Source of the DNA: Phytophthora quininea
Taxonomy: Eukaryota > Oomycota > Peronosporomycetes > Peronosporales > Peronosporaceae
Direction: 5' to 3'
DNA: 64,000 bases
Assembly: GCA_011947345.1 (NCBI GenBank)
Contig: JAAVTG010000981.1
Coordinates: 82,859-146,858 of the forward strand
The notes under the pieces were generated by a model. It saw only the letters and a list, made by a program, of their open reading frames with translations. It had not been told where the DNA came from and did no database searches. Of this stretch, positions 54,600 to 64,000 are shown piece by piece (the first letter of the stretch is position 1; every line of letters begins with the position of its first letter). A program made the position numbers and the translations under genes.

Positions 54600-55500
54600 C
54601 ACTAGATTTTCCGAAGCTTCCGCCCTAATAATGACGCACAGCGTCACTTGTTCGAGTCAATTGATCGAAAGCTGTCGGCGACTGCTAAATGCAACCTCGA
54701 TAGCGATCTCAAAGCTGATAAATATGCAGAAGCTATTCGCACAGTGCGATCGCACTCAGCACCTGAGCAGGATGGATTTACAAGCGCATTTTACCAAATT
54801 GATCATGAAACGTTTGGGGAAATTATGTTGATTGTGCTCCGATACCAACTACTGCGTATGGTGCTTATTCCGCACCAGCGCCACTCATCGGTGACACTGT
54901 TATACAAAAGGGGAACCGAGCAGATCTCGGTAACTTCCGACTCATTACGCTGATGCCTGTTGAAGTGAAAATACTTTCGCGAGTTTTAACGCATCGGTTG
55001 AAACAATACATAGCCGCCTTAGTTCACCCTGACCAAAAATGATTTATTCCACAGCGTTCCATCCACGAACAAGTAATGCTGGTCCGTGATCCTCAACAAT
55101 TGGCCACCAGCCAGAAACCGAAAGGGATGGCTGCCTTTCTTGCTTTTGCTAAGGCATGTGACCGTGTAAATCGAGACTATTTGTTTAAGGTAATGGAATC
55201 TCAAGGCTTCGGCAGCACGTTTCTTGCTTGGATTCGACTGATCTACAAAGATTCGCTCAGTTCATTGGTGATTAAAACTGGACCCTCTAGCGCCCACAAA
55301 AGGTTTAAAAAAGGCGATCCATTATCGCCCTACTTGCTTACGTTAGCTTTGGAACCATTGGGAAATTCACTTCGTAACCACCGCAACTTAGGCATTAAGG
55401 TCGATGATTGCTTTTGAGTCCCCGCGGCTTTCTTCGCAGATGATACGGTTCTGTTTTCAACGAGAGTTTCTGATCTGCAAGAACAACTGAAATTGGTGGA
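54600..55500 (+). mobile_element. LINE reverse transcriptase fragment with stops
   Basis: Reading across frames gives the reverse transcriptase of an L1-like LINE: SAPEQDGFTSAFYQ (the GPDGF-type motif), NFRLITLMPVEVKILSRVL, AFAKACDRVNRDYLFKVM, KKGDPLSPYLLTLALEPL, and FFADDTVLFS (catalytic A-D-D). Stops at about 55039 and 55416 and one or more frame changes show it is dead. No 5' endonuclease or 3' tail is attached. It sits inside the split LTR. Confidence 0.8.
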
Positions 55501-55502
55501 TT

Positions 55503-55575
55503 GTGGTGTAGGAATCCACTGAACTTTCGCTAAGGTAGCAGCTAGCTTCCGCACACAACAATATACCTTCCTGTG
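55503..55575. mobile_element. inverted terminal piece of the same LTR
   Basis: TGTGGTGTAGGAATCCACTG and the next 50-odd bases equal the reverse complement of the LTR 3' end (5816-5889). It ends where the forward piece at 56483 stops. Confidence 0.75.
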
Positions 55576-56223
55576 ATGTAGCGCTTGGGCTTATTACCAC
55601 TTCCTGTTGTTGTAAACGTGATACCTCCCAAGTGAGTCAGACGGCTCCGCCTGAACGAGGGATTTATCTGGGGCCGTGACCTGGGGATCCTCCCACACAA
55701 GAGTTCTTCGGGACCACGTTTCGGTAGGGCCCTGTGCCGGTCAGTACCTTCACCTTGTGTACCCCTTCGAAACGGTAATTTGTTCAGGAAACGGTCACCG
55801 AGTTGTTCTAGGAACGCCTCTACCTAGTACGAGTGAGCTGGGGCGGCAATACAAACAATCGGCCCGGGAACACGACACACAATATACACTCTGTTCTTTC
55901 GGACGGAAGACTCCGGGGCGATGGCCCTGATAATATGAAATGCGCAAACCTGGGTCGGCCAGACCGCTACTGGGAACACACAAATATGAAGTGCCTAGCT
56001 CCCTGGAAGAATGTAGACAGATTAGTGTTGGAAGGTTACCGGTACAGCCTCACGCGTGGTCCCGGCGTTCCGCGCTCCTAGCTTCCAGAAGGGCAGCAGT
56101 CCGCACTACGTAGAGGTTCGACTTGAGCTCTATAAGGAAAAAGGGAGACTGAATTATGCTTCACCTAGATTTGGGACACCGAGGCACTTATCATTCTTAT
56201 CTCGAGGGGTCAACCGCTCTCTC
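55576..56223. other. unassigned sequence inside the split LTR
   Basis: About 650 bp with no coding frame I recognise. It probably comes from another repeat element. Confidence 0.35.
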
Positions 56224-56483
56224 GCATTCCAACGTGACTTCCAGCCGAAATTATACTCCGGCGCCCCCGTAAGAGAGTCCACGGGACTAGGCAATCTTCG
56301 TCTGCTGGTGCCACGGGGTTTTGAGTGTGTGAGAGAGTGTTTGGATGTACAGGCGAAGGCTCGTGCCTGTAGCGACGGTTTATATTTGCCTACATAGTGG
56401 ACAGTGAGTGGAGGCCACATCGGCTCGGGCAGGGTCAGATCTGGTTCCTTCAGATCACGCCCAACATTCGTCTGACGATCTGG
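56224..56483. mobile_element. 3' part of LTR, same family as 5070-5889
   Basis: Continues the LTR from cgcattccaacgtgacttcc to gacgatctggaa in forward orientation, missing the terminal 70 bp, which lie inverted at 55503-55575. Confidence 0.8.
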
Positions 56484-56875
56484 AATGTGCCCCGAGTTTC
56501 CCAGGATCATTCGTTCGGTCTTGGGTCCGATCCCGGACCCGCGGCTTGGTTACCGGACGTGGTACTGGGAACGGGTGGTCCTGCCCATCTCGTGCCACAT
56601 ACTTCTCACAAGATAATCTCCTGGGCATACTGAGCTCAAGATTTTCCGAGCAGATCCAGACATCCCGAGGCCATGATGAATCCAAGTCTGGGCCCTAGGT
56701 TATAGTACAGTGCTCATTGAAACCTTGATTGATTTCAGCTGGATTGCTCGAAATTGCGCCATCCGGGAGCTTTACGGGTCAAATGGGGTGTTCCGCAGCA
56801 CATAACGTGGGGGTCTGAAGAAGAAGGCTGAGCTTCGTTCTGTATCTGTTACCGTCTGCTCAAAACCCGCCCTCA
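56484..56875. other. between LTR piece and DIRS-like element, no gene
   Basis: No open frame of interest. It may contain the unrecognised end of the DIRS-like element. Confidence 0.35.
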
Positions 56876-58403
56876 TCAAAAATCAAGCCACTCCTTTTTG
56901 CACTCTGAATACCACTGTTTCGCAAAGTAAAAATCAATTTCAGCTTGTTCGTCGCTACCATCTAGGACCACTGCAGCTGCACTTTCCTCCAATTGTGGAC
57001 GTGCAATTTCTAACTCATTTCCTTCAACTCCAGTTCTCGTTGCGTGGGGCACACAAGTAGCTGCATTTGGAATTAGCTCGACAGCCCAGGTGCGAGCACC
57101 TGGGCTTCCCCACGTGTTTGGTCGAGTTAATTGGATGCGGTGTTGCTTGTGGTTGTGTGCCCCATGCGCCTTGCGAGTTGGAGTTGAGTGGCCGGGGCTT
57201 CGTGAATGTACGTTTGATACGCATCTGAAGACCATCGTCCATGCATACGAATTGTATCGGCGCTGATTCCTGCGCGATGAAGAGCGGTGCCTCCCCAGCT
57301 CGCAGAGAATGAGTCGAGATTCGTCTTGGGTCGCATCTGCACTCCATCGCCGCCTTGCGGAGTACGGCCGTCATTGTCTCGGCTGACAAGGTTTCTCCTT
57401 GACTTGTTGAGCACAGAGGAGCGTCGGCCGCTAGTCTGAGCGAAGCAGCGTTGCGCAGAAGTAGCAGTGCTGCAAACACTGGGCATACTGGGGCGTGGCC
57501 GCTCTTGAGTAGCATTCTGCGTGTTGATCTTCCGTTTTGATCTGTCTTGCTTCCCTTAACGTGATGCTCACGGACACAGCTTTCGTGAAGCTACTCGTCG
57601 TCGATCCTTGGTTGTCCACCACCGCTACGTCTCGAACTTGAGGCAGTAGGCGTGTCGCTGACCACGCGATGACAGGAATTCCGATCCTCTCAGGCAAAAG
57701 TACCAGCCCAGCACCGCAGCCCCACAAATGACGCGGTGCTGGGCGCTGGACATGACTGAGCTCGAGACAATGGCCTTGAGCATTTCGACGGAGACTGGTG
57801 CGTGAATGATCCGCGGCGGGCTAAGGCGGCGCATTCCTTGGAGTACAAGGTCGTGCTGTGGCTGCAATCGGGGTCGAAATCCGGCAACGAGCTGATGACA
57901 CCATCTAATGTGGCTGATGTAAGCCCGTATTGTGTCAAATCGGAGAGGTGCGTCCGAAGCACGCCCTTGCCAACAGCTAACAGCGAAAAGAGTGCGTTGT
58001 AGGGATTGGCCGTCTGGGTCGGCCCGGGACAATCAGCGGGGACGCCGGAGCGCTGGCAGAAGACAACCCATCGCTTCCACGTGTTGAGGTAGTGTCGTCG
58101 GGACGTGTCTGCGAGTGATCGCCATTGGAGGAAGGAAATTTGCCGGTGTAAATCTTGCGGTACTGCTGCGGTATTACCTGTTCGCACCACGAGATGTTCG
58201 GTTAGTCCATTCACGCAGACCCGTGCCAGACCATGCCCGAGACCCCAAGCCAGCGAGGAGGTTGCGAGATCCTGGCAGATGTTTGGTGGAAACGTGAAGC
58301 CCGTATTCGAGTTCAGCGCACGACAGCACACGCAGGAGTTCCTGTCCCGCGGCGTTATCCGTTCGGTGATGATGGATCCACGTGACCGCCGAGACGTTGT
58401 CAA
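56876..58403 (-). CDS. DIRS-like tyrosine recombinase, frames broken
   Basis: Core-binding part: LQWRSLADTSRRHYLNTWKR. Catalytic part spread over frames: GWYFCLRGSEFL (first catalytic Arg), RRISTHSLRAG (H-x-x-R), then after a shift GTALHRAGISADTIRMHGRW and DAYQTYIHE (catalytic Tyr). The shift in the second box coincides with the C-run 57293-57296 (plus strand). At least three further frame changes occur between 57430 and 58030. It would insert the circular DNA copy of the element. Confidence 0.75.
57083..57106. repeat. 24-bp perfect palindrome in DIRS recombinase region
   Basis: agcccaggtgc, two spacer bases, then gcacctgggct: a strong hairpin near the recombinase C-terminal end. Confidence 0.6.
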
Positions 58404-60285
58404 TCCAGCAGCGAACGTGAATGGGGCGACGGTGGGTTGCCGGCAAGCATTGCCAGAGAGGACCCCATGTCAGAGCCGCAAGAACCGCGCTGAACGTTTC
58501 GCGGACGTTGATGCTGAAGCTGGTCGCCGTGGCAAAGTCGGGAATTTGATCGCTTGCTCTTCGATGGCGTCGAAGCGGACCCGAATGAATTCGCGAGAAG
58601 CAGGGTAAAGCACCGCTAATCCGGTGTCGCTTGCATCCATGAAGAGATGCACGTCCGGTTGCGACGTGCCGGCGAGGACACTCATCGGGACCTGGTTCAT
58701 CATGTCGTGCTGGAGAAGTGCTTCAATCCACAGCAAGTCATGTACAATGACAGCAGATATGCTGACTGCGCCGAATCGAGGCGCCGCCTGCCATGCATAG
58801 TGCAGACGCTGGATGAATGCACGCGTCGCTCGGAAGCAAAGGCCGACATGCCGTAAAGACCCCAACAGCTTCTCAAGCTGGTGGCGAGTGGCCCTCACCG
58901 AGACGATCACTTCACGTAGCCGAGCGAGAGCCTTCTTGACTTTGGCGCGAGGCATTGACACGGTTCGCTCACGCGTGTTCCACACAAGACCGAGTGCCGT
59001 GAGCGTTGTGGCCCAGACCGAGAACTTTGACTCATTGATGGCGTCAGGCCCCAACGTCGCTAACATACTTAACCGTCGTGCAGCTTCGGCGAGCTGCAGG
59101 CGGTTGCCTCGATCCACCTCCACGAGGAGGTGGTCATCGACCCAAACGTAGGAGAAGAAGGGCTCGCTGTCAGCATCCGTGGGGTCGAGCGTATGTGGGC
59201 TCTCGCGACCCACCATGAACGAAATCGCCCCGCCGAATATACCATAATACGCAGGCGAACCGGTCCAGCCGAAGGGCAGGGCGAGATCGATCACTACGGC
59301 GTTATCATACGAACCAGCGAAGTGGGGTGATACAGTGGAGTTGACGGCGATTCTCCGGAAGGCGGCTTTGACGTCGCCCTTGAGGAGTTTGATGGAAAGG
59401 AGGGGCCATGCAGCCGCCAGCGCTTCGATACGCAGCGCGATCCGGCGAACGCTCTCAAAGTCCAGACGAGGGATTTCGGCTTGGGACGAACAAGCGTTGG
59501 TAGAGCTGGAACCGGGATGAGAGGGATCGTGGATCAGTCTAGCCGTGGTTGCCGAATCTGCATCCTTCTTCGGCACGCAACCGAATGGGCTCAAGCGAAG
59601 TGTGTGCCATGCCAGGGCCACCGGTGCAGTGAGAGCGAGATAGGTGCCGTTCGCTTGGCCTTCATCGATATTGTGGTCGATGGCGTGGCCGAAATGGCGA
59701 GTGCTACTGTGGTTGCGCACCAGGGTCGTGTCTGGCTCACGGGGGCCGCTGAAATTGTGATTGACGCCGTGCAGTGCGGCAGCCATGATCGCGGCGTGGT
59801 GGTCATACTCGTGGAGGAGAATGTCCAGCCAAGTCGGATCGAGCGCTTTATTTGGGCGGGGATCACTGTCGGTCTCGTGGCGCCACACTGCCACCGTCTC
59901 GGCCAGTGTTAACGATGTCTTCATGACCAGCAGTGACAATGCCTCACTCAAGTCCGTGTCAATGCCCGTAACAGCCGTCGATGATGCAGTCGCCGACGTA
60001 ATGCTGGCTGGTACGGGGATACCAGCAGATCGAAATGCAGTCGCAAGGTGTGATCGCCGGCGTTGGTTGGCGGCGAGCAGACGGCCACGTAGGGCGGCTT
60101 GGACGAGCGAGGCGGTCGAACCGGTAACGCAGAACGGTGGTATCTGCAGTGTCTGCGGCGAGATCGGTGTTGGCGGAGACGGACACGTGAGGCGGTCAGC
60201 ACGATGACGCGGGTTAATAACGGTCGGCGGGAGTTCGAGAGCGGTACGGGTACGAGGAGAACGGTTCAGCAGTGACGGTGCGGTT
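58174..60285 (-). CDS. DIRS-like reverse transcriptase and RNase H
   Basis: The frame is open from about 60285. Reverse transcriptase motifs: LSPFGCVPKKDAD, LLKGDVKAAFRRI, DLALPFGWTGSPAYYG and FFSYVWVDDHLLVEV (catalytic D-D). Then the thumb with KLLGSLRHVGLCFR, and RNase H with VHLFMDASDTGLAVLYP. The main frame stops at 58470. The rest of RNase H (VRCWIDNVSAVTWIHHHRTD, then LHVSTKHLPGSRN) continues in another frame to about 58174. It copies the element's RNA into DNA. One frame break. Confidence 0.8.
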
Positions 60286-62242
60286 CATTGTAGGAGCTCA
60301 CGGCGCAACCCACCTAGATTACGGTTGATATGTTCGCGGACCAACGGTGGGAGGCTGTCGGGAATGAAGTGTGCGTGATTTGGAAACGCACAGCGCTCAT
60401 CGGACTGGGACGAACATCCTCTACGTGAGAGGTACTTCATGCAGACCGAGCGACCGTCGCGCTGCGGAAGTGCGTTTATAACGTCACGCGGAGTTCTTCG
60501 AGTGGGTAGACCTTGGTCGTGACGTCTGTTAGGCTCGAGCACTCTCCCTGATGGAGATCGCAGCGTGGGCAGACTCGTGTAAGAAGTGAGCCGCTCTGAC
60601 TGAATGACGTACAGGACGCTTTGAAGTTCCGGGTCTCGTATGGAGAATTGCCCTTGGACCAACGACCTGGACGAAGCGCCGGTGCGCGCATCTGAGACGG
60701 TAGCTGCACGATAATCTCGAAGACGCGGTCAAACCAAAACACCAAGGATTCCACATCCTGCGACGTCCAGCGGCAGAAACTCGAGAGCTCCTCGACAAAC
60801 TCTCGAGCCGCGCTAATGAGGCGGCGGGTGGTGTCCTCGAAAAACTCCTCGGCGAAGACATGAAGCACGGTGAGAGCGTTGGAGATGTCCTCTATCGTAC
60901 GCAGCCGGGAAGCTCTGGGGAGGGGAACGGCCACCGAGAAGTTATTCAGGTTAACGGAACCCGCCGCATACCAGGCTCGGCGCGCTGCAAAATCGAAGCG
61001 GCGGAAATGCAGCACGGACACACCTCGGGCGCCGAACTCGAAGGCGAACAAGCGAGCAATAATCACCGGATGGGGTTGGAACTTGGTGGCACGGGAAGAG
61101 ATCATAATATCAACTAAAGCGGTCGGATCCTTACCTTCATAATGCTGAGCCGTGAGCATGTCATTGACTTGCCTCTGTGGCGGAGTAGGCGAGAACTCGT
61201 GGCGCGACCGGCGCACTTGGCCTTCATCGATGAGGTCGGACGGGCTTTCGACACGACGACGTTGGGGCTCACGAGGATCGGCGGTCGAGGTCGCCGATCG
61301 TTTACTGGACGACGATTGACAAAGGCTTAGGTAGAAGCGAATCAAATCGGGGTCGTCGCCGATCGCCGCTAATAACTTCGTGTGGTTCATTGCCGACGGG
61401 GAACGGGGCTCGCCCAAGATGGAAGCGCCGTCGATGCGAACAGGAGATCCGGGAGTGGGGAGGGAATCGAGGATGGCGTCCAGTCTGGAGTCCTCGGCCG
61501 CGTTTTCTTCTGCACTGGTCCGTGTGCTAGGGTCAGCTGCCGCCGGATACTCTGGGTCACTGTCGAAGCTCTCGCCGATTGTGGAGCGAGCACGAGATGG
61601 GACAGATCTCTGCCCATCGATGTAGTACCCGAAGTCAATCGCGTGGCGCACCCGCACCGTTCTCGAGATGCCAGTGGACGCGTTCACCCAGGGAAGCGTG
61701 GCTCTGGGTTGCGGCTGCGAGCGAGCAGGAATAAACCCGCGAAGAAGACGTTGGATTGAGCGTGTTGGCGACCGGCCGCCAGCGCCGAGAAGACGATCTA
61801 GAACCTCGTTGTCTTGCTCAGTTAGATCGTCCGACGACGTCTCAGTTGACCGTATTCGGGACCATCCTTTGAGGAAGCAAAGAACCGGCGCGGTCTCGGT
61901 CAGCGTGGAGATGGAGCAGTCTTCGTCGCCAAGCCCCGTTCGGATAGTAGCGCTTGAGCCACGGTATGCCACCACTTGGCCGTAGACGTAGACTCCGTTC
62001 GTGTGGCCGACGACAGGCTTGCGAAGCCACTCGCCCGGTGCCCCCGCATCGAATTCAGAGGCCGGCACGGCGCGCTCAGAGACGGCGGATCTGCGAACTT
62101 TGATCGTTGTGCGAGGGTCCGTCCGCGCTGCGACAGTGGCGAGAGGGCCAGCGACGCTCGTAACCACTCCATACGTCGGAAACTCGATGGATGAAGCCCC
62201 GATGACGTCTTCAGGCATGAACAGGATATGCGTGGCCGGCAT
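60285..62242 (-). CDS. DIRS-like Gag with zinc finger
   Basis: ORF 1, 588 codons to a stop at 60476, beginning MPATHILFMPEDVIGASS. The middle is Ser/Arg/Pro-rich, the C-terminal half helical with AFEFGARGVSVLHFRRFDFAARRAWY and a Cys pair in LTRVCPRCDLHQGECS. A one-base shift just before the stop joins it to VINALPQRDGRSVCMKYLS and a Cys/His finger (VCMKYLSRRGCSSQSDERC...NHAHF), a CCCH-like nucleic-acid-binding motif, stopping at 60285. The structural role is inferred from position. Confidence 0.65.
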
Positions 62243-62591
62243 CGTTGTAGATGGAATAGTATCGGGAGATTGTTTGAGGTTCTTCTTGAGCGCTAGTCAG
62301 GTTTCGTCGGTAAAGCAAACGCAAACTGAGCTGTCCTACGTGGAATCCTAGCTGTGGAGCTGTCGCTAGGTTGTCAGGTCGTCTTGCCGCTCGGTCCTGG
62401 CGTTGTGAAAACCCGATCTTCCGCTTTGCGGAAGATGCACAGTTACTACCCCCGATTTCATGGTGCGCTGGCATTATTTTTAAGTATCCCTTGGGTTTAT
62501 GCTTCCACGCTTCCCACACGATACTAGGAATACGAGATGTACGCAGAACAGGAAGTAATGCTTGCGCTTCCTTTTGAATATGTGTTCAAAA
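62243..62591. other. 5' flank of DIRS-like element
   Basis: No gene seen. The junction between the DIRS-like element and the LINE fragment must lie here. Confidence 0.35.
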
Positions 62592-63290
62592 CTATGGGAT
62601 TTTCAGCAACCAACCAGAGAATCTCCAAAACCCAGGACCAGTTGGGTGATGCCAAGAGGTAAGTTCAACCTGGTGAGCCAGGTGATCACTACCTTCCCAG
62701 AAATCATATCCCGAGTCATGACAGCAAGAAGAGACCACCAGATCAGAGACAAAAATGTAATCGATGCGATTTAGTCTTGGTATAGGCCCGCTAAAACATT
62801 GTTCTTGTGGATGATGAAGTCTCCAGGCATCCACAATGTTTAGATCTACTAACCGCGCTTTCAACACGCTTCTGCTCGAGTCAGGCCGGGGGCTCTGTGA
62901 GATAGCGTCCAGTCCTGGATCCATCTCTAAATCCACAGATCGCGTGAACAGCATCATCTTCAAAGTTAACAGGCAGTCTCTCAAAAATGTTTTTCTCGAG
63001 GCAGCATCGTTTGGGGCGTAAATGTTGTGAACGTAGCGAGTTCGGTCGCCCCACCGAAGTCGAACTTGTAAATACCGGTTAGGTATCGTTGCAGTGGTAA
63101 CTACAGTCGCGGTGTCAGCTCCTGGACATGAACCGTGGATAATTGCAGCTACCCCGCCGCTTCTCGAAAAGAATCTTATTTCTGACGCGCCATTTCGATC
63201 AGAGGTAAATACGCGTGCGGTGTAGTGGCTGGTTCTACCAAGCCTTGGCCACTGCGTCGGACCGCACAGAACGTGAGGCCGAGCTGGCAT
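62592..63290 (-). mobile_element. LINE apurinic-type endonuclease fragment
   Basis: 232 codons resembling the exonuclease/endonuclease/phosphatase domain at the N-terminus of L1-like LINE ORF2: RYLQVRLRWGDRTRYVHNIYAP (the substrate-side strand), VDLNIVDAWRLHHP, RLNRIDYIFVSDLV (R-x-D-Y-I-x) and GSDHLAHQVEL (catalytic S-D-H). The first conserved Asn/Glu strands are missing or degraded. No reverse transcriptase follows: the DIRS-like element starts about 350 bp downstream, so the LINE is truncated or interrupted. Confidence 0.7.
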
Positions 63291-64000
63291 AAAAATTAGA
63301 GGACGAGTGATATCAGTAGTGAGCTCAGTACACTTACAACGTGATCAACACTTTAGAAGTTGCCTCAAGACAAGCAAGCAATACTACTCAGGTCACAGGA
63401 AGCGCCGGCTTCCCTATCGTGTGTTCCGAGTTATCGAGACCCACTACAACGAGGTAAGTCGGCTTCCTCTTCGTGCTTTTTGCCTGGACGCTACCAGCAT
63501 CAGTAGTATCGTGTGGCGGTGCTCGACCGTTATCAACGGAATGGCGAGAAAGATCGATAGTGAAGGGACTCGACGGAGGAGTCACTTCGAGAAAAACCCA
63601 TAAACCACAAGAAAAAACAATACATTTGCTTCCTAGCTACCCGACTTGGCGTTAACGAAGTCCGTCTCGTCGTCCAGCCACCGCTTCCTCGCGTGAACCC
63701 GTGCCACCGCAGAGTTGGGGCCATTTCTACAGGAGTTGTCAGTCTGGGGAAAAGGCCACCATATTTTGCAACATATCGCTCGAATCGTTCACCACGGCAA
63801 GGTATAGCGCATGTTCCTGGCAGCAAATTTCGATGTGGAGTGCAGAGGATGGCAGTCAACATGATCCTGGCTGCGAGGGATTACTTGCCTGAAGTAGATG
63901 TGGGGCTCACGTTTGTCCTTGACGATGCTCTCAGCCGCGTACTCGGCCTTTAGGATTTAAGCGTTGACGGCTCCTCGAATCGACTGCACCTCAACTTCGC
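63291..64000. other. possible LINE 5' remnant, unassigned
   Basis: Minus-strand frames (63388-63862, with GERFERYVAKYGGLFPRL) and plus-strand frames overlap. The position upstream of the endonuclease suggests LINE ORF1 or 5' sequence, but no motif confirms it. Confidence 0.25.

Larger units (their letters stand above)
56876..62242 (-). mobile_element. DIRS-like retrotransposon (tyrosine recombinase type)
   Basis: Minus-strand order: Gag-like protein with a CCCH zinc finger (60285-62242), reverse transcriptase and RNase H (58174-60285), tyrosine recombinase (56876-58403). No aspartic protease or DDE integrase is present. A recombinase in place of the integrase defines the DIRS order. Terminal inverted repeats could not be delimited by eye, so the outer limits are the coding limits. 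Confidence 0.8.

Noticed and set aside
61382..61985. Plus-strand frames opposite the DIRS-like Gag.
   Set aside because: GC-driven shadows of the 588-codon minus-strand frame.

Overview
The window is genomic DNA from an oomycete, most likely Phytophthora or a close relative; the species cannot be told. The evidence is a set of RxLR-dEER effector genes and remnants, several genes preceded by the oomycete initiator/flanking promoter (Inr-FPR, near TCATTyyNCAwTTT) 35-70 bp before the ATG, short GT-AG introns of about 45-71 nt, and oomycete-type transposons (Crypton tyrosine recombinases, a Ty3/gypsy element, a DIRS-like element, LINE and MULE fragments).

Layout. 1-2340: MULE and Crypton fragments. 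2342-21407: a giant inverted repeat with two nearly identical arms of about 6.7 kb (2342-9046 and 14703-21407) around a 5.7-kb loop. The arms carry mirrored copies of a solo LTR, a decayed Crypton-like recombinase, a hairpin and an RxLR promoter plus signal peptide. The loop carries the diverged 3' parts of two RxLR genes, a hypothetical gene, glucokinase and effector scraps. 21500-30250: a shared mosaic repeat with an RxLR remnant, an LRR plus IQ-motif gene, three broken RxLR genes, and a secreted alpha/beta-hydrolase gene. 30790-32250: a fold-back inverted repeat. 32866-36071: compact housekeeping genes (PX-domain protein, small-molecule kinase-like protein, inositol-phosphatase-family enzyme). 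36379-41895: a full-length gypsy element with identical LTRs and a 5-bp target duplication. 41990-48263: a second PX gene, a ZIP metal transporter, a type I membrane protein and a two-hotdog acyl-CoA thioesterase. 48273-48717: another broken RxLR gene. 51145-52743: a second alpha/beta-hydrolase gene whose 3' portion is nearly identical to the one at 28681. 54100-64000: nested LTR, LINE and DIRS-like elements.

The genes do not form one pathway. The picture is a few conserved housekeeping genes packed closely, set among repeats in which effector genes duplicate, recombine and decay. Two features stand out: sequence homogenisation between inverted copies (the effector arms and the hydrolase pair), and many one-base frame breaks at short homopolymers, including in conserved housekeeping genes. 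The second pattern makes consensus sequencing error a serious alternative to pseudogenisation throughout.
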